This document shows positions 53,351 to 64,000 of a DNA stretch of 64,000 bases, in pieces. Position 1 is the first letter of the stretch. Each line of letters starts with the position of its first letter. The notes beneath the pieces are model-generated. The model had not been told where the DNA came from. It made no database searches and worked only from the letters and a program-made list of their open reading frames with translations. The stretch spans positions 1,965,168 through 2,029,167 of the forward strand of contig NZ_CP015103.1 in assembly GCF_002214505.1 (NCBI RefSeq), read 5' to 3'. Both the position numbers and the translations under genes were made by a program. Origin of the DNA: Thermococcus siculi. Lineage in GTDB: Archaea > Methanobacteriota_B > Thermococci > Thermococcales > Thermococcaceae.

Positions 53351-53410
53351 TGGCCCGGCGTCCGCCCACCCCGCGGAGGAGTGAGGCGGGGATTCCGGCC
53401 GGGCCGACAG
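53351..53410 (+). ncRNA. Box H/ACA guide RNA
   Basis: A single-hairpin H/ACA RNA that guides pseudouridylation of rRNA by Cbf5-Nop10-Gar1-L7Ae. Seen directly: lower stem GGCCCGG (53352-53358) with CCGGGCC (53399-53405), ACA box at 53407-53409 one base after the stem, and upper stem CCCCGC (53369-53374) with GCGGGG (53386-53391). The upper stem ends in a GGAGGAGTGAG loop with the GA/UGA arrangement of a K-loop bound by L7Ae. The pocket strands are CGTCCGCCCA (5') and ATTCCGG (3'). The upper stem is 15 nt from the ACA, exactly the expected distance. Confidence 0.85.
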
Positions 53411-53466
53411 GGGGATGAGGAGCTTTTGCTTTGCTGACGCGTGATGAGCACGCCCTTCCCTGACCC
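53410..53466 (+). ncRNA. Box C/D guide RNA
   Basis: Archaeal C/D RNAs guide 2'-O-methylation by fibrillarin, Nop5 and L7Ae. The order is complete: C box GGGATGA (53412-53418, one change from RUGAUGA), 15-nt guide, D' box CTGA (53434-53437), 3-nt gap, C' box GTGATGA (53441-53447), 12-nt guide (GCACGCCCTTCC), D box CTGA (53460-53463), and flanking GG/CC for the terminal stem. It begins directly after the H/ACA RNA. It has no TATA box of its own, so it is probably processed from a joint transcript. Confidence 0.88.
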
Positions 53467-53477
53467 CGCCATTGGAA

Positions 53478-54101
53478 TCATTCAATGAGGCCCTTGATAA
53501 TCTCCCTCACTTCCCAGAGGCTGTCGACGTTGTGGTCGCCCTCGACGCCCTCATGCGGGTTTATCGCTATACTCACGTCGGCCTCCCTGAACATGCTGAG
53601 GTCGTTGTAGCCGTCGCCGACAGCTACCGTAAGCTCTGGCTTCAGCTCCTCCTTGAGTTCCCTCAGTATAACCCCTTTGCTCTTGAAGTCGACCAGGGGG
53701 TTTACCTTTCCGGTGACAACCCCGTTCTCGTCGAAGATAAGCTCGTTCGCAAAAACGTAATCGACGCCCAGTTCTCTCGCTATTCTTCCTGCCAGACACA
53801 TTAGACCGCTTGAGAGAATAGCTATCCTGAAGTCGTTCTGCTTTAGAAACTCTATCAGCTCTTTAGCTCCTTCCATGTACTCGACGGAGTTCGCCCATTC
53901 CATTATCTCCTCCCGGGTATGCCCCTTCCAGAGGGAGGCATCTAACTCTGCCCACTTCACGTAGTCTATCTCTCCCGCGAAGAACAGCTCGGCGTACTCC
54001 TTCCCCTTCTCCCACGTTCCAAACTTTTTGTGAAGCTCAACCCAGCTCGAGATGGATTTCACCAGCGTCCCCTCGAGGTCAAAAGCGATGAGCCTGACCA
54101 T
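53478..54101 (-). CDS. HAD hydrolase, phosphoserine-phosphatase-like
   Basis: A 207-residue HAD enzyme of the SerB/PSPase-like type. Motif I is AFDLEGTLVK (D-x-D/E type: DLEGT), motif II AILSSGLMCLAGRIA, motif III Lys in KSKGVILRELKEEL and motif IV VAVGDGYNDLSMF. The cap contains AGEIDYVKWAELDASLWK. The product is likely serine or a related alcohol, but other phosphomonoesters are possible. It converges on the guide-RNA pair with a 10-nt gap; TATA is probably in the 54102-54150 gap (CTTTTAAGCC on the minus strand). Confidence 0.87.
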   Translation of the reverse strand: MVRLIAFDLEGTLVKSISSWVELHKKFGTWEKGKEYAELFFAGEIDYVKWAELDASLWKGHTREEIMEWANSVEYMEGAKELIEFLKQNDFRIAILSSGLMCLAGRIARELGVDYVFANELIFDENGVVTGKVNPLVDFKSKGVILRELKEELKPELTVAVGDGYNDLSMFREADVSIAINPHEGVEGDHNVDSLWEVREIIKGLIE

Positions 54102-54150
54102 GGTACCACCTAAGGAAAAACCGGGCAGGGGCTTAAAAGCCTACCTCCAA

Positions 54151-56572
<2,422 letters not shown>

Positions 56573-56576
56573 TACC

Positions 56577-56951
56577 ATGTCGAAGAAGAAGTTCATACGC
56601 CAGAGGGAGCAGAGGGAGAAGAGGAGAATAGCCAGGGAGAGGGTCGAGATACTCTTTACCCTTGCGGAGCGCGTTTACCCCTACGAGCCGGAGCTGGCAA
56701 ACCGCTACGTCGAGATAGCCCTCGCTGTGCAGCAGAAGGCGAAGATAAGGATGCCGAGGAAGTGGAAGAGGCGCTACTGCAAGCGCTGTCACTCCTTTTT
56801 GGTTCCTGGGAAAAACGCGAGGATTCGCCTGAGGGACAAGCCCTACCCCCACGTTGTAATCAGGTGCCTCAACTGCGGGCACATAATGCGGTACCCATAT
56901 CTCAGGGAGCAGAAGGAGCGGAGACGGAAGAGGAATCAATCCCCGGAGTGA
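56577..56951 (+). CDS. rnp4: Ribonuclease P protein component 4 (Rpr2/Rpp21)
   Basis: Zinc-ribbon subunit of archaeal RNase P, which removes 5' leaders from pre-tRNAs. The 124-residue protein has a basic N-terminal helix pair (KFIRQREQREKRRIARERVE), a long helix (NRYVEIALAVQQKAKIRMP), and a zinc ribbon with CKRC and CLNC pairs. It forms a unit with the 503-residue protein (4-nt gap) and overlaps the convergent cyclase gene by 16 nt. Confidence 0.95.
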   Translation: MSKKKFIRQREQREKRRIARERVEILFTLAERVYPYEPELANRYVEIALAVQQKAKIRMPRKWKRRYCKRCHSFLVPGKNARIRLRDKPYPHVVIRCLNCGHIMRYPYLREQKERRRKRNQSPE

Positions 56952-57514
56952 AGCACCGCTACTGCCCTCACCGGACTCCCGGAGCCACCCTCTATCTTCA
57001 GCGGAAAGGCCATGAAGGTGAACTCCCTATCGAGGAGGGCCTCGAGGTTGGTGAGGTTCTCAAAGACCGGAACTTCCGCGCTCAGGAGTATCTTGTGGAC
57101 TGCATCGTCGCCTATGCTCATCGCGTCGGTGCCCACTGCCCTCGCCCCTTCGGCCACCAGGAAGAGCGCCACCTCGGGAGATAGCTCCCTCCCGCCGGTC
57201 AGGAAAAGGACTATCCTGTCGAAGTAGCCTGAATCCGGAATCTCGTCTAGTTTCACTTCTCCCTTCCCGCCGCGGACGTCGAGAACCATGCCATCCCCGA
57301 TGAATCTATCGAGAGGCATCTCATCGACGGTCTTTCCGCCCGGGATGAAGTGGGCCGGCGCGTCGACGTGGGTTCCCGTGTGCTCGCCCATCCTGAGAAC
57401 GTTCATGTAGTAGCCGTCCCTGTCGATGACGGCCCAGAGCTTTATCCCCACCGGTGGATCGTCGGGGTAAACGGGCGTCTCCTCCGATATGGGCACGGAG
57501 AGGTCAACTATCAT
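56936..57514 (-). CDS. Cyclase-family metal-dependent hydrolase (KynB-like)
   Basis: A 192-residue member of the cyclase family, which includes kynurenine formamidase. Zinc-binding signature [18 protein letters not shown] and [20 protein letters not shown] at the N terminus are textbook. The acidic residues GTDAMSIGD finish the site. Thermococcales members are uncharacterised; amide or lactone hydrolysis is likely. It converges on rnp4 and is divergent from the SAH hydrolase gene. Confidence 0.88.
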   Translation of the reverse strand: MIVDLSVPISEETPVYPDDPPVGIKLWAVIDRDGYYMNVLRMGEHTGTHVDAPAHFIPGGKTVDEMPLDRFIGDGMVLDVRGGKGEVKLDEIPDSGYFDRIVLFLTGGRELSPEVALFLVAEGARAVGTDAMSIGDDAVHKILLSAEVPVFENLTNLEALLDREFTFMAFPLKIEGGSGSPVRAVAVLHSGD

Positions 57515-57567
57515 GGGAACACCAATCTTTTTTAACTTCTCAGATTAAAAACCCTGCGGTGATCGAT

Positions 57568-58833
57568 GTGGACTGCAGGAAGGATTACTGCGTTAAGGAC
57601 ATTACACTTGCCCCAGAGGGCGAGAAGAAGATAGACTGGGTCTCCCGCTTCATGCCCGTCCTCCAGGCGATAAGAAAGGACTTCGAGAAGAGGAAGCCCT
57701 TCAGGGGAGTGAGGATAGCGACGACGCTCCACCTTGAGATGAAGACGGCTTTTCTCCTTCTGACGCTCAAAGCAGCCGGTGCTGAAGTTTCAGCCGCTGC
57801 AAGCAACCCGCTGAGCACGCAGGATGACGTCGTTGCCGCCCTGGCAAAGGCCGGCGTCAAGGTCTACGCAATCAGGGGCGAGGACAGGGAGGAGTACTAC
57901 GAGTTCATGCACAAGGCCCTCGACATCAAACCGAACATCATAATAGACGATGGAGCGGACATGGTCTCAACCGTCCTCAAGGAGAGGCAGGAGCTTATAC
58001 CCGACCTCTGGGGCGCGAGTGAGGAAACCACAACCGGCGTGATAAGGCTTCGCGCGATGGAGAAGGACGGAGTGCTGAGGTTTCCCATCATAGCGGTGAA
58101 CGATTCCTACACAAAATACCTCTTCGACAACCGCTACGGAACTGGACAATCAACGTGGGACGGGATAATAAGGACTACGAACCTTCTGGTGGCCGGTAAG
58201 AACGTCGTTGTCGTCGGCTACGGCTGGTGCGGAAGGGGCATAGCGATGCGCGCGAGGGGGCTTGGTGCAACCGTCATAGTCGTCGAGGTCGACCCGATTA
58301 GGGCGCTGGAGGCGAGAATGGACGGCTTCCTCGTCATGGACATGATGGAGGCGGCAAAGGTAGGGGACATCTTCGTCACCTCAACGGGAGACATCAACTG
58401 CATACGCAGAGAGCACTTCGAGGTCATGAAGGATGGAGTAATTCTCGCCAACGCCGGCCACTTCGACGTGGAGATAAGCAAGCCGGACCTTGAGGAGCTG
58501 GCGGTTGAGATAAACGAGCCGAGGCCAAACATAACCGAGTACAAAATGGCAGACGGAAGGAGGCTATATCTCTTAGCTGAGGGCAGGCTGGTTAACCTGG
58601 CGGCAGCGGACGGTCATCCTGCTGAGATCATGGACATGAGCTTCGCCCTCCAGGCGAAGGCGGCAGAATACATACTGGAGAACCACGGGAGGCTCGAGCC
58701 GAAGGTTTACGTCCTCCCGAGGGAGATAGACGAGATGGTGGCGAGGATCAAGCTATCTTCGATGGGAATAAAGATTGAGGAGCTGACGGAGGAACAGAGG
58801 AAGTATCTTGAGAGCTGGGAGCACGGGACTTAG
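57568..58833 (+). CDS. ahcY: S-adenosyl-L-homocysteine hydrolase
   Basis: Splits SAH, the by-product of SAM-dependent methylation, into adenosine and homocysteine. The 421-residue protein shows [20 protein letters not shown], the NAD-binding [18 protein letters not shown], substrate segments [15 protein letters not shown] and NAGHFDVEI, and ends [10 protein letters not shown] as in Pyrococcus. The GTG start 57568 was chosen because GGTGAT lies 5 nt upstream and homologues begin near this point. TATA-like TTTTTTAACTT is at about 57527-57537. Its 3' end overlaps the convergent membrane-protein gene by 86 nt. Confidence 0.94.
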   Translation: MDCRKDYCVKDITLAPEGEKKIDWVSRFMPVLQAIRKDFEKRKPFRGVRIATTLHLEMKTAFLLLTLKAAGAEVSAAASNPLSTQDDVVAALAKAGVKVYAIRGEDREEYYEFMHKALDIKPNIIIDDGADMVSTVLKERQELIPDLWGASEETTTGVIRLRAMEKDGVLRFPIIAVNDSYTKYLFDNRYGTGQSTWDGIIRTTNLLVAGKNVVVVGYGWCGRGIAMRARGLGATVIVVEVDPIRALEARMDGFLVMDMMEAAKVGDIFVTSTGDINCIRREHFEVMKDGVILANAGHFDVEISKPDLEELAVEINEPRPNITEYKMADGRRLYLLAEGRLVNLAAADGHPAEIMDMSFALQAKAAEYILENHGRLEPKVYVLPREIDEMVARIKLSSMGIKIEELTEEQRKYLESWEHGT

Positions 58834-59677
58834 AGTCGGAGTAGAGAACATACCTGATGCCTCCCTCGATCCACTCATATTTTTTGAAGAGCATCCTGGA
58901 CTCCCACGCCGAGCGGAGGACTATCATCCCGGGAGGTTCATCAAACTCCAGCGTCATCAGTATGGGCCTCTTGGAGGGACTGCCGCCCTTCAGGACAACG
59001 GTGAGGGAACCCTCCCCGTTCTCAGCTTTTTCAACTTCAAAGGAATCCCCGGCCGTCATGAAAGTCCTGATAACAGCGATCGTCAGGCTGGGAGCTTCTT
59101 CGGGAGTATTGGAGGAACCGGAATATCCCGCCGCTATGGCAAAGGCACCGAGGAATGCAAGGGGCAGCAGAAGGGGAATGGGGAGGGAATTTGAAGGCGA
59201 TTCACCGAATCCGCTCCACCAAAGGGGAAGTGCGGTAAACAACAGCCCCACGAGAATCGGCACCTTAAGCTCCTTCAAAACATCCAGCACAACAGAGGAG
59301 GGCATTTCAACCGTTCGTTTCCCCTTCCCAGTCGCCTGGGCATAATACGCCAGGATAAGGAGGACAGAGAACGCCACACCTCCAAGGGTGTATCCCCTCA
59401 GATCGGAGATACGAACTCCCCATAGGGTTGGAAGAACGAACATGGAAAACTGGAAGACCACCGTGGGAAAAACATTCCCTACAAAGATGAGGACAGCGAA
59501 CGAAACAGTTAGGGAAAGTAGAAACATCACCAGCGCGGGAACAATATGAGCCTTCAAGGGAACCAGCTCACCGACCAGCTCCCCCACCCATGTGTGGGAA
59601 ACCGACCACGCCATTAAGACCGAGCCTACGAGCAGCAAGAGTGCCCCAATGGAACGGAGGATTTCACCGGGCTTCAC
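58748..59677 (-). CDS. Membrane protein, last gene of the MoxR-DUF58 operon
   Basis: A 309-residue membrane protein with about seven hydrophobic segments in the first 200 residues ([56 protein letters not shown]) and a soluble C-terminal domain (about 215-309). Its start overlaps the DUF58 gene by 14 nt. The last 28 residues ([20 protein letters not shown]) are Ser/Pro-rich and lie within the 86-nt overlap with ahcY, so the real end might be earlier or the tail non-conserved. Unknown function. Confidence 0.75.
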   Translation of the reverse strand: MKPGEILRSIGALLLLVGSVLMAWSVSHTWVGELVGELVPLKAHIVPALVMFLLSLTVSFAVLIFVGNVFPTVVFQFSMFVLPTLWGVRISDLRGYTLGGVAFSVLLILAYYAQATGKGKRTVEMPSSVVLDVLKELKVPILVGLLFTALPLWWSGFGESPSNSLPIPLLLPLAFLGAFAIAAGYSGSSNTPEEAPSLTIAVIRTFMTAGDSFEVEKAENGEGSLTVVLKGGSPSKRPILMTLEFDEPPGMIVLRSAWESRMLFKKYEWIEGGIRYVLYSDSKSRAPSSQDTSSVPPSAPQSLFPSKIA

Positions 59678-60923
59678 GAAGCATCACCCACAGCACCTTT
59701 TTTGTGCCCTTGGCAAGGCCCTCTCTGGTGGGATCCCAGTGAACCACCCTAACGCCCAACTCCTCACCGAGTCTGGCCTTGTGGAGTGCCGCCAGACTGC
59801 CCAATGTGGTATCTATCTGCGGATACGGGTTGACGTCCACCACCACGGCCCTTCCACGGGTGAGTCTCAATACGCTCTTCACGGCCTCGGAGACCTCGTC
59901 AGCGTTGTAGGGGGTGATGTTCGTCACGAAGAGCGTGATGGCAGTTGAGCCTTTGAGGACTCCCCTGGAGCGCTCAACCGCGAGCTTCAGGGACTCCTGC
60001 TCAGGGGAGGGGCCGGCATTGAGGAGGAGCCTCGAAAAAGTCGAGAGGGCCTGTACGCCGGTTCTCGGTGACACGAGCTTTCTCGATCCCACGAGATAGA
60101 GGCCCACCCTGAAGTCGTTCCGGAGGAGAAAAGACAGGAGGGACAGCGTAAGTCCTATCGCCGCTTCGAGGGCACCGCTGACAACGGTTCCGACGCCCAT
60201 GGTCTCGGTGGTGTCAAGATAAACCATCACCTTGGCCCTTCCCTCAGGTTCATACTCGTTGATGAGGGGTTCGTTGAACCTCGCCGTGGCCTTCCAGTTG
60301 ACGAACTTTATCGGATCGCCCGGCCGGTACTCCCGTATCTCCTTGAAGTCAGTGGATACCGACCCCATTTTGGCGCGGTGGGAAGAGGGCCTGCTCTCTT
60401 TGACCGCGAGTTTTCTGGAGAGGAACCTTTTAGTCGGCACGTAGTCGGGGGAAGACTCAATGACGACCTCGTCCCCCAGAAGGGCGTAGGAGACCCTTCC
60501 AACGTCCAGCAGATCCCTTCCGATGAATTCGACCGGCGAGAGTACATGCCTGCCCCTCTTGAGAACCCTGAGGATGTACCCGTATTCCACATCGAGCGGC
60601 TTCCCAACATGCTTGAAGAAAACCCTCCTGTTCTCACCCCCAACGAGTGCCAGTCCCGGAGGAATAACGTCCCCAACCATGACGATTCCGGCACCGCTCT
60701 CCACTCTGAGGTGAACCCTAACCTCAACCGTCTCACCTATGCGGAGCTTTCTGGAACTTACCGATCTCTCAACCGTGACGCGGGAGGGCGGATCAGCCAG
60801 AAGCCCATAAGCCAGAACCGCCGCGGGAACCAGACTCATGTACGCAAATCCCAGAACGCCCGTTACGAGAGCCAAAGCGAAGGGCAGGAAGGTGAGGGCA
60901 ACGAGGAACGTTAAGGACCTCAC
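59664..60923 (-). CDS. DUF58-domain protein
   Basis: A 419-residue protein with two N-terminal hydrophobic segments, a beta-rich region (RVTVERSVSSRKLRIGETVE) and the DUF58 signature EIREYRPGDPIKFVNWKATA. A vWA-like fold follows (VMVYLDTTETMGV, the MIDAS-like DxTxT). DUF58 proteins are nearly always encoded with MoxR ATPases, which are thought to act as chaperones for vWA proteins and metal or complex insertion. Fourth gene of this operon; a 4-nt overlap with the upstream gene. Confidence 0.9.
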   Translation of the reverse strand: MRSLTFLVALTFLPFALALVTGVLGFAYMSLVPAAVLAYGLLADPPSRVTVERSVSSRKLRIGETVEVRVHLRVESGAGIVMVGDVIPPGLALVGGENRRVFFKHVGKPLDVEYGYILRVLKRGRHVLSPVEFIGRDLLDVGRVSYALLGDEVVIESSPDYVPTKRFLSRKLAVKESRPSSHRAKMGSVSTDFKEIREYRPGDPIKFVNWKATARFNEPLINEYEPEGRAKVMVYLDTTETMGVGTVVSGALEAAIGLTLSLLSFLLRNDFRVGLYLVGSRKLVSPRTGVQALSTFSRLLLNAGPSPEQESLKLAVERSRGVLKGSTAITLFVTNITPYNADEVSEAVKSVLRLTRGRAVVVDVNPYPQIDTTLGSLAALHKARLGEELGVRVVHWDPTREGLAKGTKKVLWVMLREAR

Positions 60924-61732
60924 CCCAATCCCCCCATGCTCTCAAGGGTTTTGATGACCTCCTCGACAAGATTCCTCCTCCTGAGCTTCTCTTCCTCCCT
61001 TCTTTTTTCGATCACCCATGGGGGAGCCAGCGGGGACAGGGATTCCCTGTAGTCGATGATGGGCTTAACGGCCCGTTCAATATGGACATCAAGCGCCCTT
61101 CCGGGCGAGTGCCTTAACAGAAAAACCAGCAAGGGAGCTTTTTCGCCCTTCTCCACGAAGGCACTCACGACTCTGGACAGCTCGAGGGAGTATGGGTCGT
61201 TCTTTGGTACAGGTTCCGCAGGAGGCAAAAGCTCTTCGGGGGTTCTCTTTCCGAGCCTTGAGGAGACGTACGTGACGGGAAGATAAGCGAGGTAGATCAG
61301 GGCCAGGGCCACGAGGAGGGAGAACATCGCCCAGAGAACCCTTCCCGGACTGGGGTAAGCTACCAGAAGTGCAGCTATTGCGATAATCCCGACGAAGGCA
61401 ACGAAGTTCCTCTCGATGAAGTCGCTGCCCCAAAGGATTATTCCAGCGTAGGCCAGAAGGTAGCCAATCCCGATTCCCGCGAGGGATAAGAAAAGAAACT
61501 CCGGCACCCACCCACCGCGGGCGATGAAAACCGCCAGCGCCATGACGAAGAAGCCCGCCGCTCTGACAAGGAGATCCTTGTATCTCTCGGTGGATCCGGC
61601 GAACCAGGCTATAAGGGCCCCCGCACCGAATATCGTCGCGACGAGAAAATTACTGGAAAACATCAGAGCCAAGACCGCCCATGTGAAGAACGTACTCACG
61701 GCAGGTTTCAACCTCTTCACTTCATCCTTCAT
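60920..61732 (-). CDS. Membrane protein of the MoxR-DUF58 operon
   Basis: A 270-residue protein with about six transmembrane segments in the first 165 residues (WAVLALMFSSNFLVATIFG, LVRAAGFFVMALAVFIA, LFLSLAGIGIGYLLAYAGII and others). A cytoplasmic helical domain (about 180-270) is rich in Glu/Arg. It overlaps the neighbours by 4 nt on each side. Function unknown; it is probably the membrane partner of the DUF58 and MoxR proteins. Confidence 0.78.
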   Translation of the reverse strand: MKDEVKRLKPAVSTFFTWAVLALMFSSNFLVATIFGAGALIAWFAGSTERYKDLLVRAAGFFVMALAVFIARGGWVPEFLFLSLAGIGIGYLLAYAGIILWGSDFIERNFVAFVGIIAIAALLVAYPSPGRVLWAMFSLLVALALIYLAYLPVTYVSSRLGKRTPEELLPPAEPVPKNDPYSLELSRVVSAFVEKGEKAPLLVFLLRHSPGRALDVHIERAVKPIIDYRESLSPLAPPWVIEKRREEEKLRRRNLVEEVIKTLESMGGLG

Positions 61733-63648
61733 TCAAACACCCCCAGTCTCTCCATTGCCCTCAGGAGACGCCAGAAATCCTCTTCTCCCACGGGCAAGTC
61801 GGAGTATCTGGCCCGCACAAAGATGTCCGCGATCGTTGAGAGGCTTTTCCTGTCCAGCCCTTTGGAGGAGAGCCGATTAACGATTTCGTACGGGGTAAGC
61901 GGCCTTTCGAAGATACCGCTGGAACGGGCGAAGGGGAGGAAGTGGAGTTCGTAGAGGGCCAGCACGGCATTCCTAACTGGCAGAACGTGGACCTCCATCT
62001 CGTCTCCATTGGTACGAAGGAGATGCCTTCCGGGGGACAGGGCGAGGTCAAATTCCCGGCCTTCCCCGAGAACATTCCCATCCACCTCCAGCGGGGCTTC
62101 CTCCGAAAGGGAAACATATACACTCTCGCCCGGAATGAACACCCTCCTCCTGGGTTCAATGAATTCGGCCTTCCCGATCCGGGCACCGTCCCGAACGAGT
62201 CCATGAATGTTTACATTAGGCCTGCGTATCCGCCGACCAACCGAAACGGCGACAACGGAAGCTGCAAGGAGGAAAAGCGGAAGGCGTAGGTAAGGTAGAT
62301 ATTTCAGGAGCCTGGAAATAAGAGACGTTGACGCGTCGCGGTCGCTGGCGGTTCCAACCTTCACTCGAACCAATCTGTTAACGGGTAGGTAGAGATCGTC
62401 CCCGTCGTAGAGAACCCGCACCTCTCCGGGATCTATGGATTCCAACGAAAGGACAGCCAGACCGTTTTCATCGGTTGTGATGGCTAGGCTTTTGTTCCCC
62501 GACACTATGCGCAGTGTCCTGTTTGAGAGGGGAACGTTCTTCCAGTAAAGCCTTATGGAGAGGGTTCCGTTGCGATCCTCCACCCGAAGCTGGGGCTCCC
62601 TCCGTATCGAAACCACCGGGTCGCTGTCCGAGGGGGCCGCCGCGTAGCCCCGGTAGTAGGCAATGAGCTGGTACTTCCCAGGAGGGATTGAATCCCTGAC
62701 AACGGCACTCACGTTGAAGACGCCGTTTCTGACGATTCCAGAGCCGAGGTTAAATCCCGCCACCCCCTTGCTCTGGTTGAGGGTTACCCTCACAACACCG
62801 CCCGGTACGGGGGTGCCATCGGGGTAGTACACCCTTCCTGAGATAACAACGTGCCGCAGCTCATTGCCGAAAATCTCCGACGGGTAATTCGTTATTTCCA
62901 CGATGGGCCTTCTAAGAACGGCGACCCATGCGAGCATCGCGTAGGTTTCGTTGTTATACTCGGCGGTCACGAAAAATGGGTAGTATCCAGTGGGCCTGTT
63001 CCCCGGAATGGGAGCCCTGTATTCCATGATCGTAAAGTTCCCATCGCTGGAGATGTTTGACAGGGTTCCATAAAATGCAAAGTGAACCGAAACGTTCTCA
63101 GCGCCGCAGGCAACCCTGAATCTGACTCTAAGATACTCCCCCGGAGAGGCGAATGTGAGGGGAGAGTTGGTTCTAATGGGTGCATCGTCGTTAATCCCCT
63201 TGAGGACAATGACGTCTCCCCGGGATGTGACCCTCGGAAGATGGTAGAGTCCGGGATACCAGACTACCATTCGCCAGTCCGAGTATTTTCTCCCCGGAAA
63301 CAGAGGGATGGAAACGGCAGGGGAATCCGTGCATACGAGTTCGGGATCGTCGGGGAGTATTGCCACCGGGCAGTCAACGCGTACATCGGTCGGTCGAAAG
63401 TGAAAATCAGTCTCAGGAGGGGAGTGAGAGTACGAGTCATCAACGTCCCCCAGGGAATCTAGATCCACTGAGGATCCAGAACCACTGGCCGAGGAATTTC
63501 TGGAGCCATCGCCGGAAGTCCCCGAGTTGAGATGGCCTAAAGGGCTTTTTACCATACCACCCGAGTATGATACGAAGGAGTAACCCAGGGTTAATGTGGA
63601 GAGAAGAATCGCCATCAGAAGCAGGATAGCCAGATGCTCCCGCTTCAT
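61729..63648 (-). CDS. Large secreted/membrane protein with Ig-like repeats
   Basis: A 639-residue protein: signal peptide (LAILLLMAILLSTLTLGYSF), a Ser/Gly/Asp-rich linker, an ectodomain with transglutaminase-associated and Ig-like or carboxypeptidase-regulatory-like repeats (VVISGRVYYPDGTPVPGGVV, NRTLRIVSGNKSLAITTDEN), and a membrane segment (LPLFLLAASVVAVSVG, about 465-480). A cytoplasmic tail of about 160 residues ends in a DUF4129-like region (YEIVNRLSSKGLDRKSLSTI). Such a gene between MoxR and DUF58 is typical of bacterial MoxR operons. It overlaps both neighbours by 4 nt. Confidence 0.78.
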   Translation of the reverse strand: MKREHLAILLLMAILLSTLTLGYSFVSYSGGMVKSPLGHLNSGTSGDGSRNSSASGSGSSVDLDSLGDVDDSYSHSPPETDFHFRPTDVRVDCPVAILPDDPELVCTDSPAVSIPLFPGRKYSDWRMVVWYPGLYHLPRVTSRGDVIVLKGINDDAPIRTNSPLTFASPGEYLRVRFRVACGAENVSVHFAFYGTLSNISSDGNFTIMEYRAPIPGNRPTGYYPFFVTAEYNNETYAMLAWVAVLRRPIVEITNYPSEIFGNELRHVVISGRVYYPDGTPVPGGVVRVTLNQSKGVAGFNLGSGIVRNGVFNVSAVVRDSIPPGKYQLIAYYRGYAAAPSDSDPVVSIRREPQLRVEDRNGTLSIRLYWKNVPLSNRTLRIVSGNKSLAITTDENGLAVLSLESIDPGEVRVLYDGDDLYLPVNRLVRVKVGTASDRDASTSLISRLLKYLPYLRLPLFLLAASVVAVSVGRRIRRPNVNIHGLVRDGARIGKAEFIEPRRRVFIPGESVYVSLSEEAPLEVDGNVLGEGREFDLALSPGRHLLRTNGDEMEVHVLPVRNAVLALYELHFLPFARSSGIFERPLTPYEIVNRLSSKGLDRKSLSTIADIFVRARYSDLPVGEEDFWRLLRAMERLGVFE

Positions 63649-64000
63649 TTTTCTTCAGCTCCTTTGGGGACGGGAGTCTTCTCCAAAGCCTCCCTCACAA
63701 CCTCTTCTCCAGTAACACCCTCGAAAGAGTACTCCGCCTTCACAACAATCCTGTGAGCCAGAGCATCAACCGCGTAAGCCTTCACGTCATCCGGAAGAAC
63801 AAAATTCCTCCCATCGAGCAAAGCATTCGCCTTGGCAACCTTCATCAAGGCAATTGCCCCGCGCGGACTCGGCCCAGCCTCAACCCGCGAGTCACCCCTC
63901 GCATTCCTGACCAGGCCCACAATGTACTTGAGAACACTCCTATCCACGTAAATACCCGACTCAACCAAATCCTGTATCCCCACGAAGGTTTCCCGGTCAA
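63645..64000 (-). CDS. MoxR-family AAA+ ATPase, C-terminal part (cut by window edge)
   Basis: The last 118 codons of a MoxR ATPase; the coding frame continues upstream beyond base 64000 (it reads DRETFVGIQDLVESGIYVDR at the edge). The visible C-terminal lid has the family signature VRNARGDSRVEAGPSPRGAI, KANALLDGRNFVLPDDVKAY and HRIVVKAEYSFEG. It is the first visible gene of the five-gene operon. The Walker motifs must lie outside the window. Confidence 0.88.
   Translation of the reverse strand, partial: DRETFVGIQDLVESGIYVDRSVLKYIVGLVRNARGDSRVEAGPSPRGAIALMKVAKANALLDGRNFVLPDDVKAYAVDALAHRIVVKAEYSFEGVTGEEVVREALEKTPVPKGAEEK

Overview
The window is chromosomal DNA from a hyperthermophilic archaeon of the order Thermococcales, most likely a GC-rich Thermococcus. 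The evidence is the set of archaeal information genes (TFB, FEN-1, aIF6, L31e/L39e/S19e, RNase P component 4, a Cdc48 ATPase with tandem AAA domains), an ADP-forming acetyl-CoA synthetase, a CGP-CTERM surface protein, a perfect Tgr/TrmBL1 operator, a Phr-like heat-shock operator and an unlinked 5S rRNA gene. Genes are tightly packed, often overlap by 4 nt (ATGA), and usually have GGTG-type ribosome binding sites and TATA boxes about 25 nt upstream of the transcription start. I recognise no CRISPR array, insertion sequence or tRNA gene.

Layout. 1-10.4 kb: a frameshifted acetyl-CoA synthetase alpha gene, PsiE-like protein, FEN-1, TFB, then the archaeal ribosomal cluster (PDCD5, S19e, YhbY, L20a/LX, aIF6, L31e, L39e). 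An AT-rich block (DUF4855 protein plus an anchored secreted protein) sits between PDCD5 and S19e. 10.4-17.5 kb: CGP-CTERM surface protein, methylmalonyl-CoA mutase, ABC-2 transporter, DUF234 ATPase. 17.5-24.4 kb: MBL hydrolase, hsp20 and cdc48, two 49-residue proteins (one with a Tgr operator), a JAMM protease, a VapBC pair, MobB, an Sm-like protein. 24.4-35.6 kb: pterin biosynthesis (MptE), a Mut7-C protein, nitroreductase, phosphatase, nitrilase, a beta-propeller protein, a duplicated lipoprotein, a three-gene regulator operon and an MFS carrier.

35.6-38.8 kb is an AT-rich accessory island with a secreted chymotrypsin-type protease, a second secreted protein and a truncated extra copy of the protease start, which forms a direct repeat around the pair. 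38.8-53.3 kb: acetyltransferases, CPBP protease, MFS, a heterodimeric ABC exporter, NadM, SAM hydrolase, a transglutaminase-like lipoprotein lacking its catalytic Cys and His, Trm56, an archaeal phospholipid synthase, two ASCH proteins, and a mini-pilin with a prepilin peptidase. 53.3-53.5 kb holds the most distinctive element: an H/ACA guide RNA followed after 2 nt by a C/D guide RNA, apparently from one promoter. 53.5-58.8 kb: phosphatase, PCMT, 5S rRNA sharing a symmetric TATA box with a leaderless gene, Rnp4, cyclase, SAH hydrolase. 58.7-64 kb: a five-gene MoxR-DUF58 operon, cut by the window end.

Three genes or gene remnants (near 1005, 29375 and 39430) look interrupted by single-base indels. 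This fits either real decay or residual assembly errors.
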